In this document: in pieces, positions 9,971-20,467 of the stretch
Numbering within the stretch: the stretch's first letter is position 1
Layout: every line of letters starts with the position of its first letter
Assembly (NCBI GenBank): GCA_905250885.1
Contig: CAJNOQ010001402.1
Coordinates: 1-32,058, forward strand
Direction of reading: 5' to 3'
DNA length: 32,058 nucleotides
Source of the DNA: Didymodactylos carnosus
Lineage: Eukaryota > Rotifera > Eurotatoria > Philodinida > Philodinidae
Made by a program: the position numbers and the translations under genes
Notes under the pieces: generated by a model
The model's input: the letters and a program-made list of their open reading frames with translations, nothing else
The model's database searches: none
Told to the model about the DNA's origin: nothing

Positions 9971-11360
9971 TTTTTATCTTTTCGGTGAAAATAGTCTAAA
10001 ATTGCGTACTTTCACCAGCATAGGCTTTCGGTCGTTTTTTAGCATTTTTCGTGAAAACAAACGTTGCTGAAGAGTCATGGTGAGTGGTTACGTACATTCC
10101 GCTCATTTTTTTAGTTACCTGAGCTCTCCCGATAAACCTCTGGTCTACCTACGAGATATTCTCTGTTTTATCTGCAACATATTATGGAGTCGAATAGAAC
10201 TTTTCAAAACCAACATAAAAATGCTTCAAAAGATTTTCTGGAAATCTTCCGAAGTAAGAGAATATTTTATACTATTATCTCCTGCAGAATCTCTTTCAGC
10301 AGATAAAATAGAATATATTGATATTCTGACATAGTTTGGATCAATTCTAACTGAGTTATGAATTTTCTAATTTTACATGACAATAGTCAGGAATGGGTTA
10401 TTTCATCTACTATAAGGTTTCACTACGTTTTTGAACTTTTTTCGAAAAGCAAACATCGCCGCGAGAATCAGCATACTTGAAAACCTATGTTTGCATATAT
10501 TACTGATGCTCCAAACCCTAAAAATGGTCGAAACGATATATAAATTCCGAAGGTTATCAGTTTTTGCGTACTAGGAGTTCTGGAGACCCCTCTGAAGGTA
10601 CTCTAAAAATCGCGAAACCACTTCCGCTGAATTCTGCATCGATCATAACCTATTTCAACTGGTTTTTATAAGTTTTGAGCGAAAAATGAATGTTTTTATT
10701 CCAAAATTATTTGAACGATTTTGAGGTGTTTCTGTTACAGGATTTCCACAGCTGACACAATAGGTGCAATCAGGTTCTAGAACACATGTCTCGACTTAGA
10801 TTGTCCGAAAATTACGTTAATGAGATCAGAAAGTGAAATGGTGAGAAAATAAATGCGCTTTTATCAAAAGTCATGTTTTTGAGACCTTCTCACTATTTTG
10901 CGATATTCTCCGCAAAATCTTGGTCAAAATGGAAAAGAAGATCATATTCGAGATCAACGGATAAAACTGCATCTAGTAATGTGTTTTAAAACGAAAAACA
11001 AAACCCACTAGAACTTCCAATTACTGGTGTCTTACATGCCACTCATTTTTAGGTTATCACACTTTAAAACAAGGAGGTGACATCAGGCCTGATATTGTAG
11101 TAAAAAGGTCATGTTTTTGATTTAATTTATTTACCATTTGATAATTTTGACCTACATCTAAACAAATTATCACTTTTATAAACCTGAATAAATAAGAGTT
11201 TAACGTAAAGGCAACATATTGACGTCCTAACTGTTAAAATCAGTTCCAAGAGCATTCCTCCTCTCATTTTGAATTCTTCGTAGAAAATGCTGTCAAATTA
11301 AACTGATTAATATCAAGATTTGATATTTTAAGAGTAGATCAGAAACTCTTGCACGTATCT
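9971..11360. other. unassigned repeat-like stretch
   Basis: No gene is recognised. Related phrases at about 10043 (TTTTTCGTGAAAACAAACGT) and 10439 (TTTTTTCGAAAAGCAAACAT) suggest a diverged repeat about 400 bp apart. A short inverted repeat pairs 10154-10174 with 10299-10316 (GCAGATAAAA and its complement). An 85-codon frame at 10077-10334 spans this and looks non-genic. Confidence 0.3.
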
Positions 11361-11963
11361 CAGAGTTGTAACCGGTCTGGAAATACTAGACCGATCCGGC
11401 CAGTCTAAAAATATTTCCAGACCACTAAAAACCGGCGAGTTCATCAAGTTTTTTCAAGTAATAACATTGATATTAGGGACAAAATTTGTAGTGTGTAAAT
11501 GTAATAGTCTGTCTCAAGCAGTCACTTGTCGAATGACGAAACGTCACGAATAATTTGAAAATAAATTAGGGAAGAGATTCATTATGTCAAATAACAAAGC
11601 CAATTAAGACGAATTTGGGTTAGGAAGTTATGGTATCGGCATATCGAAAGTAAAAAATTAGATTAACATTAAAGAAAAAAGATAAAAGCATATAAACGCC
11701 AATACGTGACAATGTTCCGATTGCTAAGATATTTTAAACAATAAATAATATGACTTTGTCTTTGAAAACAAATTGAAAGAATAAAAAGAAAAAATTTACA
11801 TTTCAAATAAAATTGTCACTCTCTCTTTCCTTTGAAAAAACTACCAAGCACTCATACATAGTATCTTTCCGATGAAAAATTAACGAATATGCACAACTTT
11901 GTGAAACCGGTGAAAACCGACCGGTCCAACTCACTCAACTGGACCGGACCAGTTACAACTCTG
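11361..11963. mobile_element. ~603-bp non-autonomous hAT-like MITE
   Basis: The left end starts CAGAGTTGTAACCGGTCTGG. The right end is the reverse-complement phrase CCGGACCAGTTACAACTCTG. CAG(A/G)GTTG-type ends are typical of hAT elements. The sub-terminal regions on both sides are rich in ACCGG/CCGGT words. The interior is AT-rich without coding potential. The flanking 8-mers (ACGTATCT and ATGTAGTG) match at only four positions, so a target-site duplication is not clear. Confidence 0.65.
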
Positions 11964-13043
11964 ATGTAGTGTAGCAAGTTGCACGCCTGGTTGCTAAGAA
12001 AAAAGACACGATTTTACTAAACTGTTAAGTCTAATACCACCAAAATGATTAAGTGTTGAAGAGGCAAGAAAATTCCGTCTTTAAGTAGCGTTTCTTGAGA
12101 TAGATAGAGCGCAAATTTCACCGTGTTTTACCCTGTTCCCTGTTTGGGAACACGATGTAATTCATTTCAAGTTCAGTTTCAGGTTAAGTTTAAAATAACC
12201 GCACAGCAGTCTTATTCACGCTTTCCAATTCTCTCCTTCAGTTACTGTGTATTTATTCTGAAGTTATCATTAAAACTGCGACAAAAACCGTTTCTTTTCT
12301 TTCGAAAAGAGATTTCCTTCTTTTTCCCGTGGTTCTTTCTGTTATAGAGTCAGTGTTCCTGTTGATGGCAAGTAAAATTTTCTTTTTCATAAATCTCGAT
12401 TTATTCAGCCATTTTTTAAGTGATAAGAGGGAATTTTAGATTCCGGGATAGAGGAGACAATTTTCTATCTAGCTATGTAAAAAGTTTTCAAAACTAATTT
12501 AGTTTGACTTAATTACAATGATAAAAAGAAGAAGCATGTTCAATTCTTTTGCGTTCTTGCGTGTTCTCAAATATGGCAGTCAAGCGATTTTTTGTTCGTA
12601 TTGATGGCAGCTCCATTAGACTATACGGCGTTTTTACCTACCGTCAGAAAATTGTAATTGCTACCCGAAGTAAAACATCACCATATGATCGTTTAACAAA
12701 ACATGTTCTTCTGATTCAGGGCTACCCACACATATAAAGTAAGCCTAAATAGATGAACTTTACTGTCAAAACGGCCTACTATAACTTTTTGCTTACTTTC
12801 CACGCAAAATTAACTGTTACTACAGTTTTATGAAGTTTGATCTGCTCACAAATTTTGTGCAGCAAACTACTCTGAAATAAAGTATAAAGTTATGTTTGTG
12901 TGTGTTTTTAATATGAACGATGCTTACGAATAGGGATAGTTTAAAGGTTGCTTAATATCACTGATTTCCTTATTATCAGCATTAGATAAGATTCATCAGA
13001 ATTATACAAAAGATTTGAAGCAGGTTTAGAACGTTTCTTTTAC
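11964..13043. other. unassigned stretch
   Basis: Nothing is convincingly identifiable. A 54-codon basic frame begins at an ATG at about 12573 (MAVKRFFVRIDGSSIRLYG...) and stops at about 12737. No family is recognised and it could be chance. Confidence 0.25.
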
Positions 13044-13119
13044 CACATTTGTGAAACATCTTCATAAATTCAGTTGATGACAGTGACCAAAGCGATAATG
13101 AAGATGTTTCACAAATGTG
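13044..13119. repeat. miRNA-sized hairpin, 22-bp perfect stem
   Basis: CACATTTGTGAAACATCTTC at 13044 onward pairs perfectly (22 bp, 13044-13065 with 13098-13119) across a 32-nt loop. The size and geometry resemble a microRNA precursor, but they equally fit a short inverted-repeat remnant. Confidence 0.6.
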
Positions 13120-13671
13120 AAATGAAAATTGAATGAATTGAATAAACAATAAATGAAAATTACAAAAAAAATGAGGAAAAATTTCAAAAGGTTTTTTTCC
13201 AAAACTACAAGTACGGTGGCCGAAAAAATTTTACCAGATGTATTTTAAGCTGTCGTCTAGAAAGGATGGCAGAAAAATGAGGGACAGGACTTTCTTTTTT
13301 ACTAAGGCTAACGCTGAGTTTCTAAAACTTTAAAGACTCATTTGCAATCCAAGGAGATGGTCTCTACAACCTACGTTTGATTCAGTTTTTATGCTGATCT
13401 TTGTGGTGTGTCGAGAAAACTTTTATCGCTATGCTAAAAGGCGATATTTTAAAGTTAAGAAAAACTCCAGTTTAAATTTTTAAAATTTAATTTAAAAATT
13501 AGATTTACCAAAATGCAATTTAAAGAGTCTTCTTTCGATTCATCCGATCAGAATATTTTTATATACACACGTAAAGAGAAAGAGAACAAAAGTGTAAGAG
13601 TTATTGTAATTAAGTAAACAAGACATTGAAACGAAAACGAAAAGTAAAAATATGCATAAATAAAATTTCGA

Positions 13672-13779
13672 ACAGATTTGGAAAAAAAGATCATTCGAGA
13701 GTGCAACAATCGAAAAACTAACTCCAGCCGTTCCATCTACCGCTGTTGCACTCTCGAATGATCTTTTTTCCAAATCTGT
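13672..13779. repeat. hairpin with 36-bp near-perfect stem, 35-nt loop
   Basis: The left arm (13672-13708) and right arm (13744-13779) are perfect reverse complements except for one extra A in the A-run of the left arm. The key phrase is GATCATTCGAGAGTGCAACA. The near-absence of divergence suggests recent origin or selection on pairing. The total length (108 nt) is in the range of a small-RNA precursor. Confidence 0.7.
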
Positions 13780-15433
13780 ACGATTAGTAATAGCTCAGGA
13801 CGAGTGGCTGGCTCGAAGCAGAAAGTAGGTCTAGAAGAAGGAAGAATTTTTTACAGTGAAACAGAATAAGCCTCTTCGAGTTTCACTCGATCGGCTTAAA
13901 AAACAAAAGAATATTATCATCAACGGCCATTTTTGGCAAACGTGTATTTTAGTGAAAAAAACGTTCTCGGGATTTAACGGGATTGTAATTAAACGTACGG
14001 GACGGGATAGGGATTGGAGAAAAGACTTTTTCGGGATCGGGATAGGGACGAAAAAGATCGATCCCACAGGGCTCTAACCACAGTCCTCTTTTGTTGCTTG
14101 ATTACACAACAGAAATCACATCAAATGGCAATTCTAGAGCATAGAAGCAAAGAAAAAAGAAAATATAGTTGAACTATAGAGATCAGATGCACAGCAACAA
14201 TTAAAACATTTTTCATTGTTCAAAACCGAGGCACCTCAACAGCTCACCTTCGGTGCGGCAGTTAATGGAACGAGAAAAAGAAGCATAAACTCCATGCACT
14301 GTTTATAATTTTCGGAAAGAAAAAAGACTGCAAATCGAAGTGTCATTAGTGCGCATTGTCACGTCGTGTTTTCATCACTCTGTCGTATAGCCTTTCGGTG
14401 TTCACTATGTTAGAATGAAAGTCGACTTTTCATCAATTCCAATAGTGATCAATAGACTCCAGGACATGCTCTATCTGATGGCATAAACATCTTAGTACAA
14501 AAAATAACTGCTCTTGTGAAGTTGAGGGACTTTTGTCAATTTCATATTAACAATTTTCAGGAAAATTTAGATATATTGCTCTTCAAACTTATGAATTAGA
14601 GTCTACTTTATTACATTCTTTGGTTTTTAGAAGTGAAGCTATGCAACCTCAGGCTCAAAGCATGCCTTCATTGTTTCATAATAGGTGTTGTATTAAACCC
14701 TAAGTCCAAAAACTATTAAATTTCTTGTGCTACGCATCCAAAAACAAATCGAACTTGAGATTTTCAATTATATCTCCAAATAGTGTATATGTCAGACTAT
14801 ATTTGGTGAAATTTTGACGATGAGGGTGAGGTCTCTTTGTTTTCAAAAGGCTAAATGATGGCGGCACGTTAGGCGAAATGAGATTATTCCCGTCAGTAGC
14901 GAGCGGTGCAGAGCAAGGCCTTCAGCTGTTTCAGAATCAGTCAGATGATTCAACTGTTTCAGCATCAGATATCCAACGACTAGCAAACGATAATTCGATG
15001 AGCCGGTCAGCTTTGATGGTGTGTTATCAGACAGCCTCAAGTCAGAATTCCAAAATCTAGTGATGGTTCAACAAGACATGAGAGGTATCATCTAGTTACG
15101 ATGCAACGATGTCACCTCATAGCTGCATATATGTCTTTATGTATTGTGAAGAAAGTAATAAAAAATAGAAAATGAAACAAAAATAATAATAAGATAAAAG
15201 AATTTTATTGTTGTTTTTGATAACAGAGGCAAAAGTAACTTATCGACTATAAAAGGATGAAAAATACCAAGACGTTATTGCATGGCAGAAGAAGGATAAA
15301 TACCTACGAAAAGCAATAAAAGATTGTGATCGTTATACTTCTATATAGGCATTGCAACATGATATCTACGACAACAAAATACCTTCGTAAATCTTTATGC
15401 ACTTTCAAATAAGAAGAAATTATTTGACAGAAT
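13780..15433. other. unassigned stretch with a possible decayed coding fragment
   Basis: At 13970-14075 the words GGGAT/CGGGAT recur, ending ...CCCACAGGGCTCTAACC, like the sub-terminal part and end of a hAT-like element. A plus-strand frame is open from about 14831 to a TAG at 15058-15060. Its GC content is higher than its surroundings and it carries protein-like text (GAEQGLQLFQNQSDD, SASDIQRLANDNSMSRSAL). I do not recognise it and see no neighbouring exon. It may be a gene fragment. Confidence 0.25.
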
Positions 15434-15887
15434 AAAATTTAAGAACCAATGCGGCTATCATGTTAAGAAATTTTAATAAAAGTTTTAATAAAAAAGAATT
15501 AAAATTAAAAAGATTACAACTAAAAATTAAAATTACAATTCGATATTTCGACCTATTAATACGGTCATTTTCAAGTTGCTCTTCGTACAGAATGTTACAT
15601 AAAAATGAAAACAAATAAACTGACTATATATATCGAGTGTAGAGAGGATCTTCTCTGATAGTATGTGTGCCTAGATTAAAAAGGAAAAATACTCGATATA
15701 TATAGTCAATTTATTTGTTCTCATTTTTATGTAGCATTCTGTACGAAGAGCAACTTGAAAATGGCCGTATTAATAGGTCGAAATATCGAATTGTAATTTT
15801 AGTTTTAACTTTTTTTATTTTAATTTTTTTTATTAAAGCTTTTATTCAAATTTCTCAACATGGTAGTCGCATTGGTTCTTAAATTTT
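15434..15887. repeat. 454-bp foldback element (~200-bp arms, 52-nt loop)
   Basis: The left arm (15434-15638) and right arm (15691-15887) are close reverse complements over their whole length. Diagnostic phrases are TTAAGAACCAATGCG at the outer end, ACGAAGAGCAACTTGAAAAT in the middle and ACTCGATATATATAGTC at the loop. Differences are mainly indels in the A/T runs. It ends 85 bp before the start of the Ly6-like gene and may therefore lie in its promoter. Confidence 0.88.
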
Positions 15888-15971
15888 CTTTTTTAACCTT
15901 GCCGATCAACTCTGAAAACGCTATTTATTTGACAGAAACTGTTACTTTATCAAAAAAGTAAATGGGATAAT

Positions 15972-16910
15972 ATGTCTCCGGTGGCACTTCTATTTTTAAT
16001 CGGTCTTTTTTTAATATCGTGTGTTCCAATTGTTACATCCGTTCAATGTTATACATGCTTTCAAGATTATCAGCTACCGGTCGCAACATTACCACTGACA
16101 ACTGACACCTTAGAAGCATTTGTACCGTTTAATTGTTATACGATTTTAACACCAAATAATGAAGATAGTTGTCAGTTTGGATTTACGGTCATTGTTTGGC
16201 CGCACGATCTAACACGGGGTATGAGTATTTGGACCTCTTTGGACGGAACTAGTCGTGTTTCGGGAAATGAGTCGTTCACTGGTGTACATAAAGCTACGAT
16301 TATACTTTCATCTGGCGTTTTCACTGTCAGTGGCAGTTATAACGGTAATTATATTATATTTATCACGTACGAATGTCCGACAGATAGATGCAATAGTTGG
16401 CAGAATATGAAAACTGTGATAAGCGCATCCACTATAAAATTTGATTACAATTCAGTCATGACACAGCTCTATGCCTTAACTTCTAATCAAACTGTGATTC
16501 CATGTCTTATATATTCGAATGTTCCATCAGCATCAGACTGCTCCTGCCAACAACCAACGTCGTCATTACCATGCAAAACATGTTTAGTACAAACGTGCGA
16601 CAAATATCCCTGTGCTGAGTGCAGTCCGTATTCATCCAATTCGGCTGAACTTATCCATAATTTAACCTATGACTTTATTGGTAAAAAGAACTCAATGCGT
16701 CTGGAGTATACTTGTAATAAACCAAATTGTAATAGCTTTGAAAAACAATCGGAAATTAAATCATTGTATACAATAAGACTTGACTTAGGTGGCGGAGATA
16801 GCAGCAATGACAGCGTGATGTTGACAGTCAAAAGTATAGACAAAATGTGTCTACTTCTACTATGTTATTTCATTTTTGTCTTTACCATAACGAATGATTG
16901 GAAATTTTAA
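15972..16910 (+). CDS. secreted or GPI-anchored Ly6/uPAR-like cysteine-rich protein
   Basis: This is an intact, intron-less frame of 312 residues starting at an ATG. It has a signal peptide (about 1-23, LLFLIGLFLISCVPIVTS) directly followed by VQCYTCF, the usual start of a Ly6/uPAR (three-finger) domain. It is cysteine-rich throughout, with clusters such as CSCQQPTSSLPCKTC, CDKYPCAEC and YECPTDRC. Near the C-terminus is CNKPNCN, matching the Ly6 closing C...CN motif. A serine/asparagine-rich spacer (GGGDSSNDS) and a hydrophobic tail (MCLLLLCYFIFVFTI) follow and suggest a GPI anchor. Four N-glycosylation sequons are visible (NES, NQT, NLT, NDS). This gives a surface protein of unknown partner. 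It is longer than a single Ly6 domain (about 80-100 residues), so it may hold two or three partial domains. An ATTAAA at about 16923 may be the polyadenylation signal. The secretion call is firm. The Ly6 call is by motif only. Confidence 0.8.
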   Translation: MSPVALLFLIGLFLISCVPIVTSVQCYTCFQDYQLPVATLPLTTDTLEAFVPFNCYTILTPNNEDSCQFGFTVIVWPHDLTRGMSIWTSLDGTSRVSGNESFTGVHKATIILSSGVFTVSGSYNGNYIIFITYECPTDRCNSWQNMKTVISASTIKFDYNSVMTQLYALTSNQTVIPCLIYSNVPSASDCSCQQPTSSLPCKTCLVQTCDKYPCAECSPYSSNSAELIHNLTYDFIGKKNSMRLEYTCNKPNCNSFEKQSEIKSLYTIRLDLGGGDSSNDSVMLTVKSIDKMCLLLLCYFIFVFTITNDWKF

Positions 16911-17407
16911 CGTCTTGTAAAAATTAAAACTTCAGCTAATGCACTTTGAATTAATTAATCTATGCTTCCAGAATTCTTTTTCATATTCTTAGGTCTTATG
17001 CTTTGTCTTTTCACTGCAACGATCGGCTCATGAAGATAACTTTTCTCATCTGTTAATAGTTTACAACGGAACAATACTGTGTACAACCTATTAGCAAAAA
17101 CATTGATTAGTGGCACGGCGTAGCCAAGATTTTCGTTTAGAGGGGCCAAAGTGTCTATTATTGGATAAAACAAGGAACGAAAGGAAAAAGAAGTAAAAAT
17201 ATGTTGAATCTATTATTGTATCAATGAAAAATCTGCCAACATATGTAAAGACTTTTCTCAACAACTTATAAACATCTGGTATAGTTATCAGCTATGCATC
17301 GACATGTTTCAGCAGCTAAATTTCCACTAGTATCGATTTTATCATAAACATCCTAATCACGTAGTTGAAGTATTCGAACATATACCACGAAAGACCCATA
17401 TAATTAA
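16911..17407. other. unassigned intergenic stretch
   Basis: No gene is seen. At 17110-17153 the phrases GGCGTAGCCAAG and GAGGGGCC resemble DNA-transposon end sequences seen in many animal genomes. The matching other end was not found. Confidence 0.25.
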
Positions 17408-17845
17408 TTATATCACGTTTTGAATGGCGATTGTTGTACATGAAAACTTGATCTTTTTCGAGTATGCTTGCCCTTTCTGGGAAGAGGAATTAGCAAAATT
17501 TCTGTAAAGCATATTAAAAGAAACTTCTTAACTTACATTTAGAATAGTAGTTATTTGTGATTTTGTGTTTCGTCGAGGAAGTGACAGTGGAAGCAGAGGG
17601 ACGAAATGGTTAGGAACCCATTCGTTTCCGTCACTATACTTCCTGACATCGGGTTTACTTAAAGCATGTGTCCACAAAAGTGTTATTGTCCTATTCTTGT
17701 GAGTGTTATTAACAGGCGTTGGAGTATATTTTAGACGATATGCATCTGTTGCCAGAGACGTGCCAATATTTGAAAAAATAGATTGAATTTGCCATTGAAG
17801 GACGTTACATAGTTGAGATATTGTGTCTATTATGCAAACGAGTAT
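17408..17845 (-). CDS. unrecognised two-exon gene fragment, 3' end
   Basis: The minus-strand exon 17537-17845 is open for 103 codons. It is preceded by an acceptor-like TTTTTAG and ends at a canonical GTAAGT donor (17536-17531). A 60-nt intron with a pyrimidine-rich acceptor (TTCCTCTTCCCAG) joins in phase to 17408-17476, which ends in TAA. The encoded text is protein-like: FSNIGTSLATDAYRLKYTP, then SDGNEWVPNHFVPLLP, PRRNTKSQITT and a short basic tail. Another frame just upstream (about 17850-17965) is also protein-like (ISGICEQIKELTPPLPTLDF). This suggests either a frameshift near 17815 or a different splice. Coding stops where Helentron-like sequence begins (about 17.98 kb), so the gene may have been cut by that insertion. 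I know no family for it. Confidence 0.4.
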
Positions 17846-17903
17846 CTAAAAACTTCAATGGTGTAAAATCTAATGTTGGTAATGGTGGAGTTAGCTCTTT
17901 TAT

Positions 17904-18641
17904 TTGTTCACAAATCCCGGAAATTTGCTGAAAATGGGCTATGTCTGTAATAGTTTATCATCTACAATATGTCAACTAAGTTTGTCAGAAATCGCCCAGT
18001 TGGGGATTTCTGACAAATTTGGTATTCACAAGCTTTATCTTTATATACATTTAGATAAACCAGCTAAAAAACGATTTATTGCAGCTGCTTCTTTGAAGAC
18101 ACCTGATCCACATGCTACGGACTTCAGAAAATTATTTAAAAAGGATATTATTGAATTGGTTGAACAGCGCAATACAATATGTCTAGTAAAACATACCTGT
18201 CGAATGCGCTTTCCCAAACTACTAGTGTTGTTATCAAGCATAGATATTAAAACTGGATATATATACATGAAGCGATCTCACGCTTGGATCAATAATTTTA
18301 ATGAATGGCTTATAAGCGCATGTCGCTGTAACATGGATATAAAATTCATCTGGTCGGGCTCAGATACTAAAGCACTCGTTTATTACATAACAGATTACGT
18401 TACCAAGTCAAGTCTTTCTTTCTACGATACTTTTGCACTTGTTCATAAAGCCGCACAATCGTATGATAAAGAAATTATAGCTGGCTTCACTGATGATTTT
18501 GATGAAAGGTCACGAAAACTTGTTTTGCGCTGTTATAATACTATTACATCTCAGCAAGAGTTGTTCTCGGAATGCAAAAGTATTTTTTATGGGTTTTTCA
18601 GAGATCCGGTTTCCAGAAAACCCACAAGGAATTACTTTTGA
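17904..18641 (+). pseudogene. Helitron/Helentron Rep (replication initiator) remnant
   Basis: This 245-codon frame carries the C-terminal part of a Helitron Rep region. It includes HTCRMRFPK, GYIYMKRSHAWINNFNEWL, a CRCNMDIKFIWSGSDTKAL stretch and YYITDYVTKSSLS. The last motif is where Helitron proteins place the paired tyrosines. It is followed by ITSQQEL, normally the lead into the helicase linker. The upstream HUH metal-binding motif is missing. The first 35 residues include a palindrome (17981-18018) and do not look like Rep, so the element probably begins inside this frame. After ITSQQEL the sequence degenerates to a stop. The intact protein would nick and join DNA in rolling-circle transposition. 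This copy is dead. Confidence 0.7.
17981..18018. repeat. short hairpin at the presumed left boundary of the Helentron relic
   Basis: TTTGTCAGAAATC (17981-17993) and GATTTCTGACAAA pair perfectly across a short loop (GCCCAGTTGGG) that can itself pair CCC/GGG. It separates unrecognised gene-like sequence on the left from Rep-like sequence on the right. Confidence 0.6.
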
Positions 18642-18840
18642 GTACTGAAAATCTCATCGTTAGAAAGAGCATATTCGAAAACCTATAGAAGAACGTGTTT
18701 ATAGGCTTTCATACCACTCCTACAGCATATGTCCGCCTGCTCTATAGAAAAATGTTCACTGTGGCATATGAGGGTTTAAGCGTAATAGTTAAGAATAATT
18801 TACAAGAAGATAAACGGGGAGAATTATGTGCAGAAACGGA

Positions 18841-20341
18841 ATGAGAAAGAAAAGTGGAAAAGTTACTAAAAAATACAAGAAGCATAGTGAGTTAAATGAT
18901 GATGGTAATCCTGACATAGAAAATTTGACAAAACAACAACAAAAAAATTAAACGCTCGTATGAAATTATTCTAACGAAGTTTGAGAATAGTACTATAAAA
19001 CCGCTGCTAAGACAATTAGCAGAAGAACAGTTGAACATTTTTTATTATGTTCGAAATTGGTGTCTAAATAAAAAGTTCAATGGAACTGTTGAACCAATTC
19101 GTTTATTTACTACTGGTGGTGCAGGCACAGGGAAAACATATCTGTCGAAGTGTATGTATTATGAAGCGAGTAAAATTCTTACTCATGCAAATAATAAAAT
19201 TGCAGAAGAAATTCGTACACTGATTTGTACTTCTACAAATACAACTGCATTAAACACAAATTCGGATACTATTCATGCTAATTTTATGATAGGCGAACAA
19301 ATGAGTGCTATAAGCGAAAGTCAAATGAACACTCTTATCAAAATTAGACGGCTTAATGATTGTTTTTATTGATCAAGTTTCTTTAATTAATCAGAGTTTA
19401 TGGAAAGAGTTTTATGCACACCTGGGTCAGATAATGTAGAGTTCAGGAGCCAAAATTCACTTTGGAAATATTTCTGTGGTTGCAATAGGTGACTTTTATC
19501 AACTTCCATCTGTTTTTGGTTCACCTCTCTATGTGACAAATAGTATTATCGATTATTGGACCTATCTTTTTGAATATTCTGAACTGACGGTATGTCAGCG
19601 AACAAAGGATGCAGAATATTACGCTATGTGTAACAGATTACGGAAAAGAAAGAAAGGCGAAGCATTCACGAAAGAAGATGAGCAAATGATGCAAGGGTGT
19701 GTACAAAGGTACATTGAGAAAAAGTACGACAAAGAATCAACTCACTTATTTTCTTGGAATAAATTTGTCGATGATCACAATGAAAAAATGTTGACAGATA
19801 TATGCGAAAATGTGCTAAATATTCCATCACGAAGAATGAGAACGAAAGTTAGGAATTATCCTTATTCTACTAATAGAAACAAAAAGAATGATTTAGCGGA
19901 AAAAAAATCAAAATTGAGTAGTTTTAAAATGTTTAGAGTAGCTGTGACCGAAAATATTTGTAAATTTGACAAAATAGAAAAAAGTGCTTTCGGTATTGTG
20001 GTGGATTGGAAATAATCATGTATTCGAACACAGCAATTGTCGATAAAATACGAGTAAAATTTGACAATCCTGATTGTAGCTTAAAACATCAAGCGATTTG
20101 TGCAAGTTGTAAAAAAGATAAAACAGTTTGTATTGAACACTACAATAACCGTTTTGAGAAAAATGAAAGCAAAAAAAGTGACGAGCAATTTCCTCTACGT
20201 TTAGGATGGGCGTTTACTGTACATAAAGTTCAAGGACTAACTGAGCAAGAAGTTATAATAAACCCGATGAACTATTCTAAAACTGGTCAGCTATACAGCT
20301 ATTACACGACCTACATCTATCGCAAGAGTTCTGTTAACTGA
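18841..20341 (+). pseudogene. PIF1-like helicase of the Helentron, frameshifted
   Basis: A charged linker begins at the ATG at 18841 and shifts frame at a run of seven A (18941-18947). The next frame reads RQLAEEQLNIFYYVRNW and then Walker A GGAGTGKT (19115-19138). A second frameshift near 19350 leads to the Walker B region, which reads VFIDQVS with Q in place of the usual E. An in-frame TAG follows at 19437-19439, then GDFYQLPSV (motif III type, about 19488). A third frameshift near 20000 leads to PLRLGWAFTVHKVQGLT, the C-terminal motif of PIF1/RecD2 helicases. The intact enzyme unwinds DNA during rolling-circle transposition. Three frameshifts, one stop and the D-E to D-Q change mark this copy as inactive. 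Confidence 0.8.
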
Positions 20342-20467
20342 TTTCATATCAGACGCGTTTTTTTCCGATGGATGAACGATAAAACAGAACTCCCGCTTTT
20401 GAATACGCATACTTATTTTGGAATTAATCGTTCACACTCTTATTTAGACGCGTAAACCTCGACAGGA

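Noticed and set aside
9437-9988. Frames with VHSGSS(D/N)T peptides on both strands as genes
   Set aside because: They are explained by the two arms of one inverted repeat. No start, splice or stop structure supports a gene.
10077-10334. 85-codon plus-strand frame
   Set aside because: It contains an internal inverted repeat and no domain-like text. It is probably part of a repeat.
13540-14077. Overlapping short frames on both strands
   Set aside because: They span a hairpin and a hAT-like end region and look like shadows in AT-rich repeat DNA.
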